From an uncultured Roseibium sp. (GTDB lineage Bacteria; Pseudomonadota; Alphaproteobacteria; Rhizobiales; Stappiaceae), in contig NZ_OY780958.1 in assembly GCF_963675985.1 (NCBI RefSeq), positions 2,108,001-2,172,000 on the forward strand: DNA of 64,000 bases. Reading direction: 5' to 3'. The position numbers were made by a program, and so were the translations under genes. The notes below the pieces were generated by a model, which searched no databases, was not told the DNA's origin, and was given only the letters and a program-made list of their open reading frames with translations. Shown piece by piece: positions 46,089 through 53,875 of the stretch (its first letter is position 1; every line of letters begins with the position of its first letter).

Positions 46089-46496
46089 CTACTCGGTGAG
46101 TTCCTGGATCAGCCTCATCGCCAGTTTGTCCAGCGACTTGGTCTCACATTCCCAGATAACGACCACTTTCCAACCCAGTTGCCGGAGCTCGTTGGATACA
46201 CGTTCATCCCGGGTGGTATTCTCGAGGAACTTTTTTTCCCAAAACTCGACGTTTGTTTTTGGCGTACTGGCGTCTTTGCAGCCTGGGTGGCGGTGCCAGA
46301 AACATCCGTGAACGAATATCGCGGTCTTCCATTTCGGTAGAACAATGTCCGGACGCCCAGGAAGGCCTTTTCTGTGGAGGCGGAAGCGATATCCCAGCAC
46401 ATGAAGAAGCCGTCGGACTTTCAGTTCCGGCTTCGTATCTTTGCTCCCGATCCGGGCCATCAGGGCCGATCTCTTTTCGGGCGTCAAAATATCCAT
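46089..46496 (-). CDS. vsr: Very short patch repair endonuclease Vsr
   Basis: Vsr nicks DNA at T:G mismatches created when 5-methylcytosine deaminates, protecting the methyltransferase's target sites. The 135-residue product has the N-terminal MDILTPEKRSALMARIGSKD and TKPELKVRRLLHVLGYRFRL. The catalytic part is GRPDIVLPKWKTAIFVHGCF followed by WHRH, with the metal-binding Asp and His residues. Length is normal. It is the last gene of the operon, 13 bp after the methyltransferase stop. Confidence 0.95.
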   Translation of the reverse strand: MDILTPEKRSALMARIGSKDTKPELKVRRLLHVLGYRFRLHRKGLPGRPDIVLPKWKTAIFVHGCFWHRHPGCKDASTPKTNVEFWEKKFLENTTRDERVSNELRQLGWKVVVIWECETKSLDKLAMRLIQELTE

Positions 46497-46509
46497 CAGC
46501 CCAGCCCGC

Positions 46510-47589
46510 TCAGATATCCACAGACAACCTTTTAAGGATGTTTTCCATCATCTTCATCGGAACAGCATTGCCGATTTGTGTCGCTATCTGTTGCACATTT
46601 CCTATGAACTTGTAACGATCAGGAAAGCTCTGCAATCGAGCCGCCTCTCTGAGCGTAATAGCTCGATCCTGTTCCGGGTGAGCAAAGCGGCCCCGGGTAA
46701 TGTCCGTGCAGCCAGTTGTCAAAGTCGGCGCGACTTCACTCCACGATAATCGCCCGTAGACATCCGGGAATTTCCGGTCGCTTTCCAGGTTTTGATGACA
46801 TGCAAGTTGGAGGTGGGTGGGCAGGCTTACCCGGCTACCACCATCTTTGGGAATATGCCGGAGACGTTCAAGGTTCAGTTCTGAATGGAGACGAGCCCTG
46901 TGAAGTCTGTCTCGGGCAGATGCTTCCCCTGCCGACAGTTCCTCCAGCCCCTTCAAAGCGTCAAATACAGTTACACGATTGTTTGGCTGCGTATGTAAAT
47001 CACGCACATTTCGAATAACCTTCTTGTCCTGGGAAGCGACAAGGAGGCAGCGCAAACGTCTCTGTGGAACTTCGAAATCGGCGGCATCGACAAGCTCCGG
47101 AGCGGCATAAAGATATCGAAGGGACGCAAGCTCCTTCAGAAGAAGTCGCATCACTTCAGATCCCTGGATGCCGCGGACGTTTTCAAACAGAACGGTCTTG
47201 GGTCTTAAATAGCGTATAAACTTGATCGATTGAAGAACCAGATCAAGTCGGACGTCTTGGGGGCTTCGGCGTCTGTTTTGACTGCTGAAAGGTTGGCAAG
47301 GGGCACAAACAATCAACACATCCAACCGGGCTCCCGCCAAGGCCCATTTTAGACGCCATGGTGCCAGTTTCCGAATGTCCTCACGGAAGAACCGCGTTCC
47401 CGGGTGATTTGCACGATACGTCTTCTCACAGATCGGATCGACATCAACCGCAGCAGCTACATGATATCCAACTGCACTTAATGCCGCGGACACAGAACCG
47501 GAACCGCAGAAAAGATCGATAGCGGTTCGCACCTGGTTGCTCTTTCTAACTAAGTATTCCATTGATGCCGCTGGTTTGCACGTAGCCAT
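46510..47589 (-). CDS. DNA (cytosine-5-)methyltransferase
   Basis: The 359-residue 5mC methyltransferase has motif I DLFCGSGSVSAAL (about 25-37) and motif IV VCAPCQPFS with the catalytic Cys near 98. Motif VI ENVRG follows at about 136-140, motif VIII QRRLRCLLVA and motif X TQIGNAVP near the C-terminus. The variable recognition region (about 190-300) is compact; the target cannot be read from sequence. Its start overlaps the end of the receiver-like gene by 40 bp, and vsr follows. No restriction endonuclease gene is recognisable beside it. Confidence 0.93.
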   Translation of the reverse strand: MATCKPAASMEYLVRKSNQVRTAIDLFCGSGSVSAALSAVGYHVAAAVDVDPICEKTYRANHPGTRFFREDIRKLAPWRLKWALAGARLDVLIVCAPCQPFSSQNRRRSPQDVRLDLVLQSIKFIRYLRPKTVLFENVRGIQGSEVMRLLLKELASLRYLYAAPELVDAADFEVPQRRLRCLLVASQDKKVIRNVRDLHTQPNNRVTVFDALKGLEELSAGEASARDRLHRARLHSELNLERLRHIPKDGGSRVSLPTHLQLACHQNLESDRKFPDVYGRLSWSEVAPTLTTGCTDITRGRFAHPEQDRAITLREAARLQSFPDRYKFIGNVQQIATQIGNAVPMKMMENILKRLSVDI

Positions 47590-49448
47590 TCAGATCCGGT
47601 CACGCCAATCCTGTTCAACTGCTCAACAATCTTTGTGATGTAGTTTTGCGCATGCATTGGTCGTAGTTCGCCAATCCATTCGTACGTGTTTTTCTCAGTG
47701 TCTTCAAAAGTTAATACGCTCGAATTCACAGTTGGAACAACATATTGAAATTCTTTATCAGGCATGAATTGAACTATCTTCAAACCGGTGTTCGGCTTAG
47801 AAATTAACTTCAATTCAGTGACTTTATTATCATCAACAATCGAAAAGTCGCCCTTTTCACTAACAACTTCAAGGCGCACAAACGGAAAAGTCCACGAATT
47901 GCATGGATCAAGTCTTACAGAGTCACAGCGCGGCTGGATGCATAAATAGAATTTCTCATCCTGCTCCACTTTACTCTTTAAGACGGTTCCTGTCGTAAGA
48001 AAAATATTTCGTGCGGTCTTGCTGCCGTCTTTTGCCCGGACCGTGAAAAGTGAAACTTCCGCAAGTCGGTGGTTCGCATGCTTTGTTTTCTGGTCATCTG
48101 CGTAAAACGACTGGAGAATGGGTATTCCCTGCTCCGAGGAAGGTCTCTTAAAGAACTTCTCGTTAGTTCCATTTTCAAGAAGAAACGTATTCGTCAGTAT
48201 CGTTGCTTTTAATTTCGAAGGATTACCGCTGTCGACGAAGTCCACTTTTCCTTTTAATGATCCGGGATCTTTTGGCACTAACTTAGTATTGAGCTCTCTC
48301 TGCTGCCCGTTTTGCTTCATCCAAAGCGTGCATGTTTTTGCCGACAATGACTCATGTATAGAATTACTATGTACCGCAATATCCTCCATGGTGGCAGATA
48401 GTATTTCCACGATATATGCTTCCGCTTCCTCTGGATCTGGCGAAATAGCCTTGTGCGCAACAAAAGCGCCATCGAGTTCCGGGTCAAACACCGCAAGTGT
48501 TTGGTGAAGTTTTGATCGAATTGCAGCAGTTGCGTGGAGAGCGAAATTTCTTAGCAAGCCCTTTGATAACTTCGAGTATTCTTCAATTACAATTTCGGGA
48601 AGCTGTTTCCATTCGATAGGATTGGAAGCGTTTTTGTTTGTTGGTTTCGAAATAAATTTAATTCTTGAATTTTTCCCAACTAATATCGTCGTATTGTCTT
48701 CAAGAATTGAAACGGCATCTGAGATACCGACCTCTTCAATGGAGCTTTTAAGTCTATTTGATAGTCCCGCGATTTCCTCTCCAGTATATACCAGAATTAG
48801 TCGAAGCCTATCACTTTTATCTATATCATCTTTTATTACTTTAATAATCGTATCTATCGTAGGTTTTGCAGGATTCTCGAAACCTTCTTTTAGATGCCAA
48901 TCAATGACTAAAACGTCAGCCTGTTTAGAAACGGAAAATGCATTCTCTGAAATAATACTCACTTCATCGGAGTTTTCAGGATAATAACTTCCACAAATGA
49001 TTCCGTGTTCTGAAAAGGACTTGGTGACCTGAATAAAATCGAAGGCATGAGGGTTGGTACCACCAGATCCTTCTTGAGGTGAAGCCGAATCTTCTGATTC
49101 CTCGCCTTCGCCGTTTACATCAGCCGTTTTCTCAACTTTTGACGCGGTCTTCGGAACAGGATCTTTGGCAATCGTACTCTTCGTTGGCCCGGCAGAAGCA
49201 GCAGGCGCAGCCACGGTTGTCTCTCGGCTCGCCGTGCCTACGCTGGGAAGTCCTGGAAGTTGCGTCGAGGGAGCTTTGGTTGCTTTTTTTTCCGAGCGCC
49301 CAGGTTGTTCGGATTTAGAGAAACGACGAGGCGTATCATCTATAACGACTACGGTCTGTAGGAATTCCGCCGATGCTTTCCGAGAGAGGTCGTCGAACGT
49401 ATCTTCCTGTGCTGCGACTGTTTCAGTTATCGTCATCATCGGTCTCAA
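47550..49448 (-). CDS. Receiver-like protein with a large insertion, defence operon
   Basis: The 632-residue product contains a split receiver-like fold. VVVIDDTP with Asp37/Asp38 is followed by a Lys/Ser/Pro-rich, probably disordered insert (about 41-133). The fold then resumes with FDFIQVTKSF, VLVIDWHL (Asp183 at the phospho-acceptor position), LILVYTGE (Thr222) and IKFISKPT (Lys268). The remaining ~360 residues include YLCIQPRCDSVRL and FPFVRL, a C-terminal signature I associate with 'response receiver domain' proteins found next to Hsp90-like ATPases. No nuclease or DNA-binding motif is visible. Its start overlaps the kinase-like gene by 26 bp. Base composition is more AT-rich than the core genome. 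Confidence 0.75.
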   Translation of the reverse strand: MRPMMTITETVAAQEDTFDDLSRKASAEFLQTVVVIDDTPRRFSKSEQPGRSEKKATKAPSTQLPGLPSVGTASRETTVAAPAASAGPTKSTIAKDPVPKTASKVEKTADVNGEGEESEDSASPQEGSGGTNPHAFDFIQVTKSFSEHGIICGSYYPENSDEVSIISENAFSVSKQADVLVIDWHLKEGFENPAKPTIDTIIKVIKDDIDKSDRLRLILVYTGEEIAGLSNRLKSSIEEVGISDAVSILEDNTTILVGKNSRIKFISKPTNKNASNPIEWKQLPEIVIEEYSKLSKGLLRNFALHATAAIRSKLHQTLAVFDPELDGAFVAHKAISPDPEEAEAYIVEILSATMEDIAVHSNSIHESLSAKTCTLWMKQNGQQRELNTKLVPKDPGSLKGKVDFVDSGNPSKLKATILTNTFLLENGTNEKFFKRPSSEQGIPILQSFYADDQKTKHANHRLAEVSLFTVRAKDGSKTARNIFLTTGTVLKSKVEQDEKFYLCIQPRCDSVRLDPCNSWTFPFVRLEVVSEKGDFSIVDDNKVTELKLISKPNTGLKIVQFMPDKEFQYVVPTVNSSVLTFEDTEKNTYEWIGELRPMHAQNYITKIVEQLNRIGVTGSEWLRANQRHQWNT

Positions 49449-52400
49449 TAGGCTCGATTACAAATGTGGGGTTTGATCGGTCAGTAGGCTCAAGGAGATA
49501 GAGATCGTATCCGACGCGACGCAATGCCTCCCGGGAGATGGCCAACCCCATGCCACGCCCACCTGGCTTGGTGGAAACGCCGAACTCGAAAACCCGGTCT
49601 ATCATGCGTAGGGGTACAGGCGGACCACCGTTGGAAATCGTTATCCCGCGTTCTGTTGCGTCAAGACGAATCCAGCGTTCGGATTTCGGGTCGAAGGTGA
49701 TCCAGAATACCGCGTTGTCGATAATGTTGATGATTGCCGCGAGAAAAGCGGAATGAAAGCCCGACACGCTCTGGCCCCTGAATTTCTCAGTAACACGGAG
49801 CTCGATTTCTGCTTCTTGAAAGCGTGTGTGAAAAGCCTCGTTTACGTACTTTTCGATTATGTTTCCATGCAGTGGCACTTTTGATCGACGAGACCGTCGG
49901 CTTAATGGTTCGAAGAGTTCGAGGTGTCCGTCCAGTTCGTCGAAGTACCCGCGCAACGCATCGTGGATTTCTTTTATTTCGGGTGTTCCGCGCGCCCACG
50001 GCGCCAACTCCCGAAGCTGGCTTCGAATACCATCGATCACATTGTCCATTTCGTGACCAATGATGCCCACGGCCATTCCCGATTGAGCAAAGTCACTGTA
50101 AATTGAAAGCTGCTCGGATAGATCTTGTACACGGCGTTCCAGTGCCGCGGTTGTCGCATCCAATGTTTCTCCATTGGCAACCGCTTCGACCAGTGAGGAA
50201 AGTTGGTCCTGAAGCGCCGATAACATCTCCTTTTGCCGCTCCAAGCTGGTCTCAATGCGTTTTTCCCAGCGCCGTTGGACGTTAAATGCGTCTTCGTCCG
50301 CAAGCTCATCTATAGGATTTTGCCAGATCTCCTTGGAAATCAATTCGACCGTATTTCCCAATTCTGCGGTCTGGTCCTTGAGAGACGAACGGACTACCTT
50401 TTCCAAGTTTACAAGAGACGCTTCGGTCTTGGTCCGCATCTCCCGGAGTTCCGCCCGGGAGGCTTTCCCTTCACTCTGGATGTGTTCCAAAATCCGACGT
50501 TGACGATCCTGAGATACGCCCCTCTTTCTGCGCAGCTCGGAGAAACATCCAGCGACGGCCTTTCGGGCGGGCAAGAGTTCGTCCTCCCGAAATTTCGTGA
50601 CCACGTCCATCAAAGTGGCGTACTCACTTTCAATTTTCTTTGAGAAGGCAAGTCCACGCGGCTTACTCAGGTTGAGTTCACGTTCTTGTCTATCCAAGGC
50701 TTCCTGGAATTCTTCCTCAATTGAAAATGCCACCCTCGAAAACTCTTTTTCCGACAGCGTATCGAGATGCTCGATTGCACTATTTAAATCGTTCTTGATG
50801 GTAGCCAGCGCGCGACGATGCGCGCCTGTTTCCAGGTACTCGAAAAGCTCGTTAAGACCGTCTACAAATTTTTGCTTTTTGGCTCTCGTACTATTTTCGC
50901 GTTTCCTAAGAAGTTCGTTGTCGGCTTCACGCCTGCTTTTTTCTGCGTTGTATTCGGCGCCACGCTCGGACGTTTTTCTGAAGAAGTCGACCGCCAGGCT
51001 TTGGAACAAGTGCTCCAGAATTGCTCGAAACTCGCGATATGCCTTGTTCTCACGAAACCCTTCACGCCCGGCTTTTTCCATCAACTTCGGGTTTTGGTTA
51101 TGCGACACCTCGATGATTCCAATCATCCGGCGGTAGGAGAAAAACCAGTCACTTGCTGACAACGTTCGTCGACGCTCAATATTCAAGAAATCAGTATCTG
51201 TAGTTCCGTAGGGCAAAACGCGAATGCCGTCTTTGTATATGTAGATGCCGCCCAAACTGTTGAGTTTTCCGGACAGATCGTCGAATGATTTTTGATCAAG
51301 TGAACTCTCCCAAGCAGAGCCTGGGACGTAGCCAATGTGAATACGGAAAGGGCCACATGCAGTTAAGCCTTTGCCATCGGTCCAACTCAGTTCGTATGAT
51401 TCTTGTTCGCTGTTAAATACTGAGACGGTGCCCGAGAAGTGTCCGAATTCATCAAAGATGCCTTCGATGTGGTGGTCCGCAATACTGTATTCCTCCGGTG
51501 TGAAGAAATTTTTCGGCCCAATGATTTCATTTGATATGCCGTTTTGCCGATGATCGCGGAATTGGACGGATATTCGAGGTGCGGTGCCAGGGAGCGCTGT
51601 GTTTGAAAATCCTAGAAGTATCTTCAGAAGCGGAGGAGCTGTGTAGATAGCTGATTTGAAGCGCGTGGACTTCGAGCTTTGATCAATATCGGTTTCAAGC
51701 CCCTCGTCCGTCGGAAACAGTATGAAATGTGTTCCGTATCCAGTTCCCGAAAGCGAAAGACTCTCGTGGAAGTCCTCTTGTAAGATAGACCGCAAGCCTT
51801 CTTCGAGTGCTTCGGGGTCGACCTCAGCAAGGTCCAGATTGTCTGCAATTTCTTGTCCAATCCCATTTAAAATCGAAATCGATAAGTCACGCAGGTTTGC
51901 GCGTACTCGGGACACCATGGACTGAACGAGCTCCGCGCTTGGAAGCTGTCCAGCGGGAACGGTTTCTATTGGGATGTCGATCTCGGAAACATCGACACCC
52001 GGGATCTCGAAAAGTTGCCAGCAGACCAATGACGTCACGAGATCATGATAAACGATGCCGTCTTTCCCGGGGCGCACCGCCCGGGTCATGATCAGGGTAA
52101 TCGGGGCTATAGTTCCAATGGCAAGCCTGCCGATCCCCTTCTCGCCCATAATCGGACGTCGCTTCGCTTTTCGCGGCCCGGTCCAGTGTTCTGTATTTTG
52201 GTCATTGGCTCTCAAGCGGCTGTCGGTTCCGAGCGCCAGCCAGCGGGATTGGAAGTCTTCAAGTGTCATTCCGTAACCATCGTCACGGAGTATCAACGTC
52301 CGCTGGCCGCGGAAGAAATCAACCTCACACTTTTCAGCATATGCGTCGTGGGCGTTTTTAAAGAGCTCGTGCAGCGCGGTTGGGACACCAGCAATTTGCT

Positions 52401-52449
52401 GACGCCCTAACATGTCTACCGCTCTCGCTCGAACCTGAAACTTTGCCAT
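49423..52449 (-). CDS. Dual-GHKL ATPase / histidine-kinase-like protein
   Basis: The 1008-residue protein has a GHKL ATPase at each end. The N-terminal one is of Hsp90/MutL/MORC style: ELFKNAHDAYA (about 28-38), DDGYGM (56-61), MGEKGIGRLAIG (101-112). The middle (about 480-780) is mostly charged helix and coiled coil. The C-terminal part looks like a histidine kinase core: a His-box-like GIIGHEMDNVIDG with His799, then IINIIDNA (906-913), ISNGGPP (about 936-942) and STKPGGRGMGLAIS. No membrane segment is present. It is the first gene of the operon with the receiver-like protein, methyltransferase and Vsr. The role is inferred to be sensing and signalling within a DNA-modification defence system. 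Confidence 0.8.
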   Translation of the reverse strand: MAKFQVRARAVDMLGRQQIAGVPTALHELFKNAHDAYAEKCEVDFFRGQRTLILRDDGYGMTLEDFQSRWLALGTDSRLRANDQNTEHWTGPRKAKRRPIMGEKGIGRLAIGTIAPITLIMTRAVRPGKDGIVYHDLVTSLVCWQLFEIPGVDVSEIDIPIETVPAGQLPSAELVQSMVSRVRANLRDLSISILNGIGQEIADNLDLAEVDPEALEEGLRSILQEDFHESLSLSGTGYGTHFILFPTDEGLETDIDQSSKSTRFKSAIYTAPPLLKILLGFSNTALPGTAPRISVQFRDHRQNGISNEIIGPKNFFTPEEYSIADHHIEGIFDEFGHFSGTVSVFNSEQESYELSWTDGKGLTACGPFRIHIGYVPGSAWESSLDQKSFDDLSGKLNSLGGIYIYKDGIRVLPYGTTDTDFLNIERRRTLSASDWFFSYRRMIGIIEVSHNQNPKLMEKAGREGFRENKAYREFRAILEHLFQSLAVDFFRKTSERGAEYNAEKSRREADNELLRKRENSTRAKKQKFVDGLNELFEYLETGAHRRALATIKNDLNSAIEHLDTLSEKEFSRVAFSIEEEFQEALDRQERELNLSKPRGLAFSKKIESEYATLMDVVTKFREDELLPARKAVAGCFSELRRKRGVSQDRQRRILEHIQSEGKASRAELREMRTKTEASLVNLEKVVRSSLKDQTAELGNTVELISKEIWQNPIDELADEDAFNVQRRWEKRIETSLERQKEMLSALQDQLSSLVEAVANGETLDATTAALERRVQDLSEQLSIYSDFAQSGMAVGIIGHEMDNVIDGIRSQLRELAPWARGTPEIKEIHDALRGYFDELDGHLELFEPLSRRSRRSKVPLHGNIIEKYVNEAFHTRFQEAEIELRVTEKFRGQSVSGFHSAFLAAIINIIDNAVFWITFDPKSERWIRLDATERGITISNGGPPVPLRMIDRVFEFGVSTKPGGRGMGLAISREALRRVGYDLYLLEPTDRSNPTFVIEPIETDDDDN

Positions 52450-52471
52450 CTGCTCGCATCACCGAGGGTTG

Positions 52472-52488
52472 CTGATTTTTACAATCAG
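52472..52488. promoter_or_regulatory. Inverted repeat in the promoter of the GHKL/receiver operon
   Basis: CTGATT / AATCAG arms are separated by 5 bp, about 25 bp upstream of the dual-GHKL gene start. It is a candidate operator or leader hairpin. Confidence 0.35.
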
Positions 52489-52522
52489 AATAAGAATCAA
52501 TGAACCTTTTTCTATCTGATGC

Positions 52523-52536
52523 ATTAACACGTTAAT
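52523..52536. promoter_or_regulatory. Second inverted repeat upstream of the GHKL/receiver operon
   Basis: ATTAAC / GTTAAT arms separated by AC form a compact palindrome about 75 bp upstream of the dual-GHKL start, inside an AT-rich stretch likely to contain the promoter. It suits a dimeric repressor. Confidence 0.4.
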
Positions 52537-52692
52537 ATCATTACATAACAGCCCGCCAAAACGGTGATCTTTCGGCTTTAGCCGACGATCAGAGCTTGTG
52601 AAATGCTGCGAAAAAAGGCTGCCGACTTCAACTACTCTCAGGCGGCACCCCGAGATAAATCCGCTGTTCTTTCAAGCATTTTCTATTCCGTC

Positions 52693-53148
52693 TTACTGTT
52701 TCAAAAAGCAGGCGCTCATCCCCCATGACCGTATTGGCCACACTCCGTCGACACCGTCCTCAAGCGCGAAATAAAACCCCTTCGGCAGTCCATGATCGAA
52801 TGATCGCAACATATCCGAAAACTGCGCGCGACTGACATCCAATGACATGCTCAAATGTGGAGCCCCACGCACCTGGTGCAGGTAGCCAGCATCGCAACGC
52901 GCTGTCATCATTTTCGTCGGCGCCGTGATCATGACTGCCGTCGGCCACCAGAAGTCGTCCTCTTCCTTTTTCAGCAACACCGACAGAACCACATAGGAAA
53001 ACTCCATCGTTTGCCGAGGAGGTCCATCTTGGACTTCCTGCCCGAAGTGGACCGCGCTGATCTCGACGACATCACCCTTCCAATTCCCGGGTGTCACCGC
53101 GGGTCTCGCCTTCTTCGAACTGCTTTTTCGAGCGGCTCCTTTCGCCAT
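52693..53148 (-). CDS. Hypothetical protein, island gene
   Basis: The 151-residue product (ATG at 53148, MAKGAARKSSSKKA) starts with a basic tail and is then a mixed alpha/beta soluble protein (for example GDVVEISAVHFGQEV, PTAVMITAPTKMMTARC, SFDHGLPKGFYFALEDGVD). I recognise no family. The open frame continues to 53313, but that extension runs through the duplicated promoter and into the PIN-like gene. It is divergent from the PIN-like remnant, sharing with it the TGTCATTTCTGACA repeat 20 bp upstream of its start. Confidence 0.5.
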   Translation of the reverse strand: MAKGAARKSSSKKARPAVTPGNWKGDVVEISAVHFGQEVQDGPPRQTMEFSYVVLSVLLKKEEDDFWWPTAVMITAPTKMMTARCDAGYLHQVRGAPHLSMSLDVSRAQFSDMLRSFDHGLPKGFYFALEDGVDGVWPIRSWGMSACFLKQ

Positions 53149-53168
53149 GTCACAGAACCCGACCTGAT

Positions 53169-53182
53169 TGTCATTTCTGACA
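53169..53182. promoter_or_regulatory. Inverted repeat TGTCATTTCTGACA (copy 1)
   Basis: Perfect 5-bp arms TGTCA / TGACA with a 4-bp centre lie between the divergent hypothetical gene and the PIN-like remnant. It recurs with one outer mismatch at about 54857-54870 ahead of the intact PIN gene. Conservation while the neighbouring sequence has drifted suggests an operator. Confidence 0.45.
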
Positions 53183-53257
53183 ATTTTGCCGTTCACGTTA
53201 TCTTTTCGTCTGGAATAATCCGGAAAAGCAATTTCTGTGCAACCGCAGGAACTCGGT

Positions 53258-53806
53258 ATGACCGCCACAAAAAAAAGCCATCTTCTTGATACGTCGTTTA
53301 AAAGTGAGTTCACGAAGAACTCGTGCCAGCAGCATGCTGGCTTCCGAGTTTGGTTAACCCAGGTACTCGAATGCGCACTTCACATGCCATATGGGGCGGA
53401 CTTGGAAATACAGCGCGGTATCATCAGACTACGCCACACGAATCCTTCAAAGGCGGACTCTCCAAGTCTCTGGTTTGATGATCTGCGGGCAAGGTTCCCC
53501 TTCATTGTGATTGACGTTGACGGAATTCAGCATTTCGGTTGAGACGGAAATCCATCACTGGCTTCCTACTATGAAATGGTGTCAGCGGATCGCAAACTGC
53601 GGCTTGCGGGATATGAAGTTTACCGCTTTGGCTCCAACGAGTTGGTCGGTGATGGTCGAGAGATATTATCGCAATCTTTTTTGAGATACTCTGATCTCAG
53701 CACAAAATTTACCCTCCGAGCAACTGAGCCGAGTTCAATCAACTTATCACTCTGGAAGAGAGCATTTCCGCTTCGAGAAGCACCGGCATTTGAAAACACG
53801 AAATAG
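53258..53806 (+). pseudogene. Chimeric remnant: PIN-toxin N-terminus joined to a nuclease C-terminus
   Basis: From the ATG at 53258 the first ~80 codons are a diverged copy of the intact PIN gene (54947), including LLDTSFKSEF against LLDTSIISEF. After RFPFI the similarity stops and the frame reads VIDVDGIQHFG, a TGA (53540-53542), then in the same frame SYYEMVSADRKLRLAGYEV and YRFGSNEL. That second part resembles the end of a PD-(D/E)xK-type nuclease (D-G-x-Q-H and GYEVYRFG motifs). So two gene pieces were joined and a stop arose at or near the seam. It is not expected to be functional. Confidence 0.65.
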
Positions 53807-53875
53807 TTGTACAGCTATTGCCTTTTCAAACCGCTGTATGATGTACTCATTTTAATACGTCAGAGAAGTTCTATT

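Noticed and set aside
53540..53542. In-frame TGA read as selenocysteine
   Set aside because: The TGA lies at the seam of a visibly chimeric, truncated gene, there is no adjacent SECIS-like hairpin that I can see, and no Cys homologue is known at this site; a plain stop is simpler.
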